From assembly GCA_000493945.1 (NCBI GenBank), contig AWNW01000006.1, positions 40,001 to 76,638 of the forward strand: DNA of 36,638 nucleotides. Reading direction: 5' to 3'. Of the stretch, positions 25,371 through 33,323 are shown one piece after another (position 1 is the stretch's first letter; each line of letters opens with the position of its first letter). The notes beneath the pieces are model-generated. The model had not been told where the DNA came from. It ran no database searches and was given only the letters and a program-made list of their open reading frames with translations. The position numbers and the translations under genes were made by a program. Source of the stretch: Candidatus Hydrogenedens terephthalaticus JGI OTU-1. Its GTDB lineage: Bacteria > Hydrogenedentota > Hydrogenedentia > Hydrogenedentales > Hydrogenedentaceae.

Positions 25371-26333
25371 ATGTTTAATAGTAAATTTAGCCGACCTAAA
25401 ATTGTATCTGTTGGGGCAGGAAATGTTGGAGCCACTTTTGCCCAGTATTGTGCAGAGATGGAGTTGGGTGATGTGTTGTTATTGGATATTGTGGAAGGAT
25501 TGCCACAGGGAAAAGCGTTAGATTTGATGCAGGCAGGTGTAGTCCGTGAGTACAGTGTTTCGATAAAAGGTAGTAATGATTTTGCTGATATGAAGGATGC
25601 TGATGTTATAGTTATTTCTGCAGGTTTTCCGCGAAAACCGGGAATGAGTCGTCTCGATTTGTTAGAAAAGAATGGGAAGATTATCGCAAATATATGTGAT
25701 TACATAAAACGATTTGCTCCAGAAGCCATTGTAATTGTTATAACCAATCCTTTAGATATAATGGTGCAATTGGCATTTCATTTATTAAATCATCCTCCAG
25801 CAAAGATAATGGGAATGGCTGGTTGTCTGGACAGTGCACGGATGTGTTCCTTCATTGCAGAAGAACTTGGTATTAGTCAGAAACAGGTAAATGCGATGGT
25901 ATTGGGTTCACATGGGGATTTGATGGTACCTGTACCGGAATATACAACCGTAGCCGGGATTTCTGTAAAAGAATTCATTTCGGCAGAACGATTGGAACAG
26001 ATTGTTGATAGGACAAGAAAAGGCGGAGCGGAAATTGTATCTCTTTTAAAAACAGGTAGTGCTTATTATGCACCAGCAGCAAGTTCCGCGAGAATGGTTC
26101 AGGCTATTTTGAAAGATGAGAAGGCATTACTTCCCTGTGCAGTATATACACAAGGGGAATATGGTATATCGGGAGTATTTGTGGGATTGCCCTGTATTTT
26201 AGGGGCAAAAGGTGTGGAAAAGATTGTTGAGATACCCTTTTCCGATGAAAATAAAATTGCATTAATGAAATCTGTAGAGGAAGTGAAACAAGGTATACAA
26301 TCGTTAAAAGAATTGGGATTTGCTGTTTCTTAA
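25371..26333 (+). CDS. mdh: Malate dehydrogenase, LDH-like type
   Basis: This 320-residue NAD-dependent enzyme interconverts malate and oxaloacetate in the TCA cycle. The NAD site GAGNVG is at 15-20. The substrate loop has GFPRKPGMSRLDLL, with Arg88 and Arg94 marking malate rather than lactate. The remaining active-site set is Asn126 (TNPLD), Asp154-Arg157 (LDSAR) and His181 (GSHGD). AAGGAG lies 6 bases before ATG. It follows the SIS gene by 44 bases. Confidence 0.93.
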   Translation: MFNSKFSRPKIVSVGAGNVGATFAQYCAEMELGDVLLLDIVEGLPQGKALDLMQAGVVREYSVSIKGSNDFADMKDADVIVISAGFPRKPGMSRLDLLEKNGKIIANICDYIKRFAPEAIVIVITNPLDIMVQLAFHLLNHPPAKIMGMAGCLDSARMCSFIAEELGISQKQVNAMVLGSHGDLMVPVPEYTTVAGISVKEFISAERLEQIVDRTRKGGAEIVSLLKTGSAYYAPAASSARMVQAILKDEKALLPCAVYTQGEYGISGVFVGLPCILGAKGVEKIVEIPFSDENKIALMKSVEEVKQGIQSLKELGFAVS

Positions 26334-26381
26334 TGTTATTTGGGGTATAATTATTGTGGAAATATAAAATTGGGGTTTTTT

Positions 26382-27224
26382 ATGAATAAACAAGAAATAT
26401 GGATTATTGTTACTGTAACTGTATTGATAATTATTACTTTTGTAACAGTAGCATTTTTTTCATCGGGTTACTCTCCCATCAAAGAAAAATCGGCACAAAA
26501 GAGGTTTTCTGCAGCCCCGGGAAAAACAAGAGAAAAACCGCTCCTGCTTGTAAGCAAAAAGAGAGAGGATACATTTGGGAATACAGATGAAGGAAAACAG
26601 GGAGAAGATACCGCTAATATAAACAAAATTTATTCAGCACAATTGGGAAAAGATGATGAGGAAGGTAAAACAAATACTATGGAGGGGACAACAGAGGGAA
26701 ACGAATTGGAAAAGAAACAAGTTGAAGCAGATGTTTCTAAGGACTTGGAACAACTATTACAGTCTATACCTAACAACCAGCAAGATTCAGAAGGTAGTGT
26801 GGAAGAACCTTTGAATAAATTAATGGATAATTTATCTTCTCAGGAAAAGAAATTAGAGGTGTTAAAAGACCATCTTGATTCTCTAATGTCAAAAGGATTA
26901 ACAGAATGGGTAACAAAAAAATTGGAAGAAATCACAGGGCAGAATATAGAAAACAAAAGCGTTCTTTCTGAGGCACAATGGCTTTTAGCACAGATAAAAA
27001 ACTCTCAGGGAGATACCGCAACTGCAGAACAATATTTTCAGCAAGCATGGCAAAACATATCTTCCTCTCCCGACTTATCAGACCCAAAACAGGAGGAACT
27101 ACTTCGCCTTCTTGGGCTAAATTATGTTCAATTTCTAAGGAAGCAAAATAAAAATACGGAAGCGGAAACAATAACGAATACAGTCTCCGAAAAATTAAAA
27201 AATAAAGTCATTACAAAAAATTAG
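26382..27224 (+). CDS. Membrane-anchored protein with TPR-like C-terminus
   Basis: From ATG 26382 the protein has 280 residues. An in-frame upstream TTG start would add 14 residues before the hydrophobic segment, which looks less natural. Residues ~5-28 form a membrane anchor (EIWIIVTVTVLIIITFVTVA). A long charged, Glu/Lys/Asn-rich region follows, then a helical tail with a TPR-like pair (EAQWLLAQIKNSQGDTATAE and YFQQAWQNISS; RLLGLNYVQFLRKQNKNTEA). I do not recognise a family. It follows mdh closely and may share its transcript. Confidence 0.55.
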   Translation: MNKQEIWIIVTVTVLIIITFVTVAFFSSGYSPIKEKSAQKRFSAAPGKTREKPLLLVSKKREDTFGNTDEGKQGEDTANINKIYSAQLGKDDEEGKTNTMEGTTEGNELEKKQVEADVSKDLEQLLQSIPNNQQDSEGSVEEPLNKLMDNLSSQEKKLEVLKDHLDSLMSKGLTEWVTKKLEEITGQNIENKSVLSEAQWLLAQIKNSQGDTATAEQYFQQAWQNISSSPDLSDPKQEELLRLLGLNYVQFLRKQNKNTEAETITNTVSEKLKNKVITKN

Positions 27225-27247
27225 ATTTGTCTTTAAACCATATCTCT

Positions 27248-27266
27248 CTTTTAATCCTATTAAAAG
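27248..27266. terminator. AT-rich hairpin between convergent genes
   Basis: CTTTTAAT-CCT-ATTAAAAG is a perfect 8-bp stem with a 3-base loop between the convergent ends of the 26382-27224 gene and the DUF2703 gene. There is no T-run after it on the plus strand, so the terminator role is tentative. Confidence 0.3.
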
Positions 27267-27307
27267 GCTGTTATCAATATCCAAAGACCTAAAATTCTTT
27301 GATGATA

Positions 27308-27697
27308 TTATTGATTAGAAACAGCCATAAGACTTGCCTTGATAATAAGTTCTGCGGGTATGGATTCATAGATTTCTTTATCATTCAAAATAACGGTTCT
27401 ACAATCATTGGGACCGCAAACACTACAACACGGACTTTTTCCCGTTTTAGCAAAGAGATAGTCTTCTAATAATCGTCCATTGATTATAATTCTATTGGAA
27501 AGAAATGGATTTTCCTTAAACTGTTCTGGTGTAATTTCTCTCTTTTCTAAAACAATCTGTATCCCTGAAGAATTGAACAATGAGTGTAGATGTAAAATTG
27601 CCTTTTCTATTTCTGTTTCTGTCGCATGACATCTCGGACAAGTCTCTCCTTCTGAAACAAGCCGTTCCCACTCAATTTTCAGGATATTGTTGGACAT
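27308..27697 (-). CDS. DUF2703 domain protein
   Basis: This 129-residue protein matches the DUF2703 pattern end to end: LKIEWERLVSEGETCPRC at the start, SNRIIINGRLLEDYL in the middle, then GKSPCCSVCGPNDCRT and IPAELIIKASL. The cysteines (20, 23, 90, 91, 94, 99) suggest a thioredoxin-like redox or metal-handling protein; the family has no firm function. It begins 13 bases after the oxidoreductase stop on the same strand, so it is probably the last gene of that operon. Confidence 0.8.
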   Translation of the reverse strand: MSNNILKIEWERLVSEGETCPRCHATETEIEKAILHLHSLFNSSGIQIVLEKREITPEQFKENPFLSNRIIINGRLLEDYLFAKTGKSPCCSVCGPNDCRTVILNDKEIYESIPAELIIKASLMAVSNQ

Positions 27698-27710
27698 AGT
27701 ATTATTATTT

Positions 27711-29042
27711 TTAAATTACATTCCAAGGTTGTTTTTTGGGACGGTGGATGAGTTGTTGAACATTGTCGGGTAAGGGTGATGGGTCGGTAATGATTTCTTT
27801 TTCCGGGTCCCAGCGGATAATTTTCTGGGTTCGAATGGCAATATCACTCAGCAAGCATAGAGCATTGGAACGGACTGCAATATCAATATTGGCTATTGTT
27901 TGTTTGCGCGATTGGACACATTCAATAAAGTTTTTCAAGTGATGTTTACTCTGATATAGATGGACATCTGTTGGTTTTAATTTAATATCTAATAATTTTT
28001 CAGGCTTCGCTTGAAGTGTTTCACGATTTACATAAACAGTTCCTTCGGTGCCTTCGAAGGTTATTCCTGTGGGGTTCAGGTTGGGTTCTTTTTTCTCTGT
28101 TTGTTCATTAGTAAAATGAACAATAACGCCATCTGCATATTTCATCTGGACATCCCATGCCATCGCACAATCGCAGATACCTTCTTTGGGAAATTCGCCT
28201 TCTCCTTCGTATTCAATTGGACCTGATGCTTCATCATTGCCATGTCCCCATTGGGCAATGTCAACATGATGAATACCCCAACCACCGATAAAGCCCATAG
28301 CATAATCTGCAATGTGGAACCAGTTGGGTCTCACGGTTCGTGCTTTGCAATAGGGGACCGTAGGGGCGGGTCCCAACCACATTTCATAATTAAAGTCTTC
28401 AGGGATCGGAACGAATTCTTCTCCACAGGTAGGACCTACAATACCACCAGGAACGGCAACACGGATTTTCTTCAGTTCGCCAATGTAGCCATTTCGGACT
28501 AATTCACAGGCAAATCTGAAATCATCATCAGAACGCTGTTGAGTTCCAAACTGGAAAATACGATTATTCTTTTTTATTGCCTCTCTGACTTTCAAATCAT
28601 CCTGAATAGAAATGCATAAAGGCTTTTCAACATACATATCTTTCCCTGCTTGTGCCGATAAAACGGCAAGAATACCATGCCAGTGGTCATTGGTGGCAAT
28701 GACGACGGCATCAATATCTGAACGGGATAAAACTTCACGGAAGTCTCTATAAAGGGATACATCTTTGAATTTTTTTTGGACGATATTATTTGCTTCGTCT
28801 AAATCTGCTTTTCGGACATCACACAAAGCGAGAATTTGCGCCTCTTTAACTGTCATTAAGGCATTCATTAGATACCGTCCTCGTTCTCCGGTGCCGATAA
28901 AAGCAACCCCTACTTTTTCAGAAGGTTTCGGGTCTTTGCCAAAGAGTGAAAAGGACGGGATTAAAGGGAAAGAGGCAAGCAATGTTGATGTTTTTATGAA
29001 ACTACGTCTTGATATTGTTCGTTTTTTATTATTGGTCCCCAT
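27711..29042 (-). CDS. Gfo/Idh/MocA oxidoreductase with Tat signal
   Basis: I place the start at ATG 29042 (443 residues), since AAGGAG lies 7 bases upstream; an in-frame start at 29096 has no such site. The N-terminus has a twin-arginine signal (SRRSFIK, residues 11-17, then a hydrophobic stretch), so the enzyme is exported folded with its cofactor. GVAFIGTGERGRYL is the NAD(P) site and DMYVEKPLC the conserved EKP motif. The C-terminal domain contains DIAQWGHGND. Such proteins oxidise or rearrange sugar derivatives; the substrate is not readable. It stands downstream of the ThuA and epimerase-DUF1080 genes, a combination linked to processing of glycosides via keto-sugars. Confidence 0.88.
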   Translation of the reverse strand: MGTNNKKRTISRRSFIKTSTLLASFPLIPSFSLFGKDPKPSEKVGVAFIGTGERGRYLMNALMTVKEAQILALCDVRKADLDEANNIVQKKFKDVSLYRDFREVLSRSDIDAVVIATNDHWHGILAVLSAQAGKDMYVEKPLCISIQDDLKVREAIKKNNRIFQFGTQQRSDDDFRFACELVRNGYIGELKKIRVAVPGGIVGPTCGEEFVPIPEDFNYEMWLGPAPTVPYCKARTVRPNWFHIADYAMGFIGGWGIHHVDIAQWGHGNDEASGPIEYEGEGEFPKEGICDCAMAWDVQMKYADGVIVHFTNEQTEKKEPNLNPTGITFEGTEGTVYVNRETLQAKPEKLLDIKLKPTDVHLYQSKHHLKNFIECVQSRKQTIANIDIAVRSNALCLLSDIAIRTQKIIRWDPEKEIITDPSPLPDNVQQLIHRPKKQPWNVI

Positions 29043-29065
29043 ACAAAATCTCCTTGTGATATAAA

Positions 29066-30598
29066 TTATTTTTGTTCTGTTAAGTGCCGAATCCAAATAT
29101 TTCTATATGCCACAGGACCGTGGTCTCCTTGTAACATTAAGGGGCCTTTAGGGGCTTCGTCATTGAATAAAGGTGCCCGTGTCGGACCGGATAATTCTTG
29201 GTTTTCATGCACTACGATACCATTGTGAATAACACGGACAAATTGAGCATTGGCAATCTTTTTCCCTTCTGCATCAAATTTTGGTGCTTTGAAAATTACA
29301 TCAAAACTTTGCCATGTCCCTGGGGGGCGGGCTGCATTGATACGAGGGGGTCTTCCTTCATATCCTCGCTGGTCATCGGGAATACCTGGTTCTTCATGCC
29401 ACCGTTGATATATTCCTCCGCAATCGCTGTGTTTGGGTTCTGCCACACCCCAACTGTCCAATACTTGAATTTCATATCTGCCCTGGAAATACACGCCGGA
29501 ATTAGATCCTTTCGGCACCATGAATTCTATGTGCAATTCAACATCACCCCATTCTTCTTTTGTAATAAGATGATTTGTCTTACCATCTTTTCCATTGATA
29601 AGAACGCCGAGACCGGGTAAGGAGGTAAGGAGTGCTTCGTTTTGTGGGTCTGTCATAGCGTCTGCTCCGCTATACCATGTTCCCGTAGGTTCACGGAAAG
29701 CATTTAAATCGTCTGTGGAAATGCGAATAGGTGCATAGGTTGAAAGGGCTGCAACGAGTTCTTTCCAAACTTTCATAGAGCGGGGTAAATGTTCTTTTAC
29801 GGGCTCTTGTATACCGTAGCCTTGTAAACCAATGGGTCCTGTGTATCCGACAGATTTTAAGGTTTTTAATAAAGGTTTTAAGTCATAAGAGCCTTTATCA
29901 AGAGGTTGTATTAATTTGTCCCAATCACCGGGCGGTTCTGCTCCGTTCAGAGTAACTACAAATAATTTGGGTTTTACTTTGCGGATTAGCAGGTCAAGAT
30001 TTGTTTCAGGACCGTCCACTTTCAACCAGTGACAGAGATTGAAAGAAATACCTACATTGGGCTTGCCCGAATCCTGTGCTAATTGATAGGCTTGTTCTGT
30101 TTTATCAAGCCAGCACCCCGCATGAGGATATAAGGCTACTTTTACACCATAAGGCAATGCCTGGTCTGCCACATTGCGAATAAGAGCAAGGGCTTGTTGA
30201 TATGATTCGGTTTCGTTAGATTTCCATGTCTGGCTATTTATGGTTAACCAAAGGAAATATTCGTTACCTTTCATTATTTCCAAAATATCTGGCAAGCCTG
30301 GCTGAATCTGGAAACCCTCCTTTTCTATCGTTCCCCAAAAATAAACGGCATATAATTTTAATCCGTGAGATTGCAGAGCATTTTTAAGTTCCGCCATCTG
30401 ATCAAAACCTGTCCAACTGATACCTGTAAAACATAATTCTTTAGCAAAAGATACCTGTAAATCAGGCGTTGCATGTTCTGCATCTCGGGTTGCAGTATCC
30501 ATAGCAAAAAACTCATTAAAAAATGGAGCGTTTTCTGCAAAACATACAAAACTACCTAATAAAATGATTAAGGTAAGTTCTACAACGGTTCTTTTCAT
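29066..30598 (-). CDS. Sugar epimerase/isomerase fused to DUF1080 domain
   Basis: I choose ATG 30598, with GAGGAA just upstream, giving 510 residues; a TTG two codons earlier is less likely. A signal peptide (MKRTVVELTLIILLGSFVCF, cleavage after FAE-type site) is followed by a xylose-isomerase-like TIM barrel (~30-285, with GVKVALYPHAGCWLDKTEQA and VGISFNLCHWLKVDG) and then a DUF1080 jellyroll (~305-508, GSNSGVYFQGRYEIQVLDSW, PPGTWQSFDVIFKAP, GPLMLQGDHGPVAYRNIWIR). DUF1080 members include 3-keto-disaccharide hydrolases. So one exported chain could isomerise and hydrolyse keto-sugars. It sits between ThuA (21 bases upstream) and Gfo/Idh/MocA, forming a sugar operon. Confidence 0.85.
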   Translation of the reverse strand: MKRTVVELTLIILLGSFVCFAENAPFFNEFFAMDTATRDAEHATPDLQVSFAKELCFTGISWTGFDQMAELKNALQSHGLKLYAVYFWGTIEKEGFQIQPGLPDILEIMKGNEYFLWLTINSQTWKSNETESYQQALALIRNVADQALPYGVKVALYPHAGCWLDKTEQAYQLAQDSGKPNVGISFNLCHWLKVDGPETNLDLLIRKVKPKLFVVTLNGAEPPGDWDKLIQPLDKGSYDLKPLLKTLKSVGYTGPIGLQGYGIQEPVKEHLPRSMKVWKELVAALSTYAPIRISTDDLNAFREPTGTWYSGADAMTDPQNEALLTSLPGLGVLINGKDGKTNHLITKEEWGDVELHIEFMVPKGSNSGVYFQGRYEIQVLDSWGVAEPKHSDCGGIYQRWHEEPGIPDDQRGYEGRPPRINAARPPGTWQSFDVIFKAPKFDAEGKKIANAQFVRVIHNGIVVHENQELSGPTRAPLFNDEAPKGPLMLQGDHGPVAYRNIWIRHLTEQK

Positions 30599-30619
30599 TG
30601 TCAAATTTCCTCTATTATG

Positions 30620-31375
30620 TTAATTGTTCTTTTCGGTTGCCCATTTAATTGCGTTGCTAATAAGTTTACGGAACTGTTCATTGGCGAATATTTGAGGACC
30701 GTGTCCCAATTGCACAAAGAATATTTCTGAATTATTATACTTATTTACCCAGGCTAAAAAAGGTGTATTTTCTGGACAATTAGTTGTTAATAATACATGA
30801 ACCTCAGGAGAAATATAATACCCGCTGTATGTTTCATCTATTTCTTCAAAGTCTTCTACTCCTTGAGTAATCGGATGGTTTTTGTCTGCAACATGGACCG
30901 GGATTTTTACATCATGTTTATATTTAGACCGCTCATATTTTTTGCCTTCCCATTCCATATCTTCTAAAAAATATTTTGCTCCAATAATCTTATTAAATTC
31001 GTCCCATTCTGGAAACGCCGAAATAGCATGATGCATAACAATAATTTTTTTGCCTTTCTCTAACATTTTTAAAAAGTTCTGCTGTTGTTTCGGGGTAATT
31101 TTCTGACGGAAATTGTAAAACACAATAGTATCAAAATCGTCAGAATGGTCTTTATCAAAAAATTCACACTTTTTGACACCATAATCAAAATAAGTAGGTT
31201 TCATTTCGGTAATGCTTGCCCACATGGCTTCAAAGGGCTCCTTATCATAACCATGCCCACCAGTAATAACAGCTACACGAACCTGTGAGTAAGCAAAAGC
31301 GGTAATGAAAAACAAGGAGACAAATATACAAGTAAATTTTACCCAATTCGTATCAAAAAACTTTTTTCTTTTCAT
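30620..31375 (-). CDS. Exported ThuA-like protein
   Basis: This 251-residue protein begins with a signal peptide (KFTCIFVSLFFITAFAYS) followed by a ThuA domain of the glutamine-amidotransferase-like fold: VRVAVITGGHGYDKEPF, IVFYNFRQKITPKQQQNFL, KKIIVMHHAISAFPEWDEF, and VQLGHGPQIFANEQFRKLI near the end. ThuA-like proteins accompany trehalose and keto-sugar use, but their exact reaction is not settled. It is the first gene of the operon with epimerase-DUF1080 and Gfo/Idh/MocA. AAAGGGATAAAA precedes the ATG. Confidence 0.82.
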   Translation of the reverse strand: MKRKKFFDTNWVKFTCIFVSLFFITAFAYSQVRVAVITGGHGYDKEPFEAMWASITEMKPTYFDYGVKKCEFFDKDHSDDFDTIVFYNFRQKITPKQQQNFLKMLEKGKKIIVMHHAISAFPEWDEFNKIIGAKYFLEDMEWEGKKYERSKYKHDVKIPVHVADKNHPITQGVEDFEEIDETYSGYYISPEVHVLLTTNCPENTPFLAWVNKYNNSEIFFVQLGHGPQIFANEQFRKLISNAIKWATEKNN

Positions 31376-31509
31376 TTTTATCCCTTTCTCATTTCCTTAC
31401 TTATTAATAGTTAATAAATGTATAATAACAGAAAAACTACATAAAAAAATATAATAGATTTCTCGCAATATATTCTACAACCAAAGTAAAAAAGAAAGGG
31501 AATTCATAG

Positions 31510-31556
31510 AAAAACATTCGCTATTCTTTTTAATATCCTAAAAACACTTGCTATTC
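31510..31556. repeat. Pair of 17-base direct repeats
   Basis: AAAAACATTCGCTATTC (31510-31526) and AAAAACACTTGCTATTC (31540-31556) differ at two bases and are spaced 30 bases start to start. They lie between the radical SAM gene end and the ThuA operon start. They might be operator half-sites on one DNA face (about three turns), but no regulator is known. Confidence 0.4.
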
Positions 31557-31591
31557 CAAAATTTCATTAGTATGGTGAATCTGATAGGTAA

Positions 31592-33130
31592 TTAAGTTTG
31601 GGCTGTATCTTTTGAAGTTCTCCAGAAATTGAATGTTTTGAAAATACGAAAGTCAATAAAGTAATAGAGATATTTTAACATTTGCTTTATTGACTTTTTG
31701 CTAAATAAAAACAATATCCAGAGAAATATAAAGGGTTGAACAAAAATTAATGCAAACCAGAAACATGTCCCAACAAGAAGTTTTAATATTTTGGACTCTG
31801 GGTTTTTCCTATACCACTTGCTTAAGGATAATACAATTCGAGAAGGGAAAATTCCTGCCAAATGTTTTAACTTATTTACTACACTGGGTTTCGTAATTAA
31901 GATATCTTTTTCATGAGGGTCGTTTAATATTTCGGGTTTTTCTTTTTCAACCCGTTTACGAAGCGGTATTCCTTCAAAAAAGGTCAACGAAAGGAGATAG
32001 AAAAAGTAAGGTTTCGGAATTTTGCATAAAACATCAATTGTTGCCAAATCATCCTCTATTGTTTCATAAGGATTATCACAAATCACATCAATATTGGGTA
32101 TTAAACCATATTTTTTAACCCGTTCAACGCTATCTAAAAATTTTTTTACAGAAATAGGCCTTTTATATATCTCTTTACAGACCTTTTCACTTCCACTTTG
32201 CAAACCGATTTGTATCCCTCGCAAGCCCGTATCCATTGCTTTTTCCAAATTTTCGTCTGTAATAAGATTAGGAGAAGAATAAATGATATAAGGAATGTTT
32301 ACTTTCTCTTTATATAACTTGAAAAACTTGTCTAAATCTTCTTTTTTTCGGGCAAAAAAGTTTTCGTCTAAAAAAGAAATTACCGCTACTGGTAAGGGCT
32401 CCTGTATTCCTCGTACTATTCCTTCTATAATGTGTTCGGGCGATGCAGTCCGAAAATGATATTTCGGATACAAATCGTAATAGAAAGAATTTACACAAAA
32501 AGTGCAACGCATAGGACATCCACGGGAATTTATTATCCTATATATACTTGCGTGAAGAACGCTATTTTTTCGCACTAATTCATGGGTCAGTTCCACTACT
32601 TTCCCTTTATGAAGAAAAAAAGAATTTTTAGCCACACGGGGGATATAGGGTAAATCGTCCATAGATTCTAAAAGTGGGTTTAATGGATTTATATGAATGT
32701 TATCTCCATCCTTATACGCCAGGTTATTTATCGTTTCTAATCTTTCCCCATTCTTAATCGCATTAGAAATATCAACTACCGCCTTTTCTCCCTCTCCTAT
32801 GCAAACATAATCGGCATAAGGCAACCCGTGTTCGGGAGTTACCGTAGGTTCTACTCCTCCCCATATTACGGGGAAATCAAAATGTTTTTTCAGAAATAAA
32901 GTAAAATTTTTGGCATATTTATATTCTGATGAGGTTAAACTTATTCCTACCCAATTAGGAGAAAAGTCTTTGATATATCCTTTTAAAGAATCCAGGCTTT
33001 TTGAATCCTCCGGAAATCCTTGTATATACAAAATATTAGAATTAAACCCCTCCCTACGAAGAATTTCATGTAATAGTTTTAAACTTATAATACTGAAATT
33101 TTTCTGAAGAGATACTAATAAAACATTCAT
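31592..33130 (-). CDS. B12-binding-type radical SAM protein with C-terminal helices
   Basis: A 512-residue protein. An N-terminal cobalamin-binding-like Rossmann domain (MNVLLVSLQK, PNWVGISLTS, PVIWGGVEPTVTPEH, YVCIGEGEKAV) is followed by a radical SAM barrel with the cluster motif CPMRCTFC (Cys205, 209, 212), FLDENFF and GLRGIQIGLQSGSEKVCKEI. The usual base-off DxHxxG motif is not seen in the N-terminal domain. Residues ~460-487 are strongly hydrophobic (CFWFALIFVQPFIFLWILFLF), so the enzyme may be bound to the inner membrane. Class members methylate or rearrange lipids and natural products. It is divergent from the glycosyltransferase pair at 33324, so a lipid or envelope substrate is plausible but unproven. 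Confidence 0.8.
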   Translation of the reverse strand: MNVLLVSLQKNFSIISLKLLHEILRREGFNSNILYIQGFPEDSKSLDSLKGYIKDFSPNWVGISLTSSEYKYAKNFTLFLKKHFDFPVIWGGVEPTVTPEHGLPYADYVCIGEGEKAVVDISNAIKNGERLETINNLAYKDGDNIHINPLNPLLESMDDLPYIPRVAKNSFFLHKGKVVELTHELVRKNSVLHASIYRIINSRGCPMRCTFCVNSFYYDLYPKYHFRTASPEHIIEGIVRGIQEPLPVAVISFLDENFFARKKEDLDKFFKLYKEKVNIPYIIYSSPNLITDENLEKAMDTGLRGIQIGLQSGSEKVCKEIYKRPISVKKFLDSVERVKKYGLIPNIDVICDNPYETIEDDLATIDVLCKIPKPYFFYLLSLTFFEGIPLRKRVEKEKPEILNDPHEKDILITKPSVVNKLKHLAGIFPSRIVLSLSKWYRKNPESKILKLLVGTCFWFALIFVQPFIFLWILFLFSKKSIKQMLKYLYYFIDFRIFKTFNFWRTSKDTAQT

Positions 33131-33323
33131 AAAAACCTCTTTCTAAAATTTGTAGGAATGATAACAAAATCAATTTGACTTTTCACTTTATATTAACCAA
33201 TTATGTATAAAAAACCTCAAAAGTAGTTTTTGTATCTTTATAGTATTGTTTAAATTAAAACACAATCCGAATATGGATATATTTCTTTTAACTAAATAAT
33301 TATAACTTATATCTTGAAAAAGA

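Noticed and set aside
29043..29096. Longer N-terminus for the Gfo/Idh/MocA protein
   Set aside because: The start at 29042 has AAGGAG at ideal spacing and puts the twin-arginine motif near the N-terminus.
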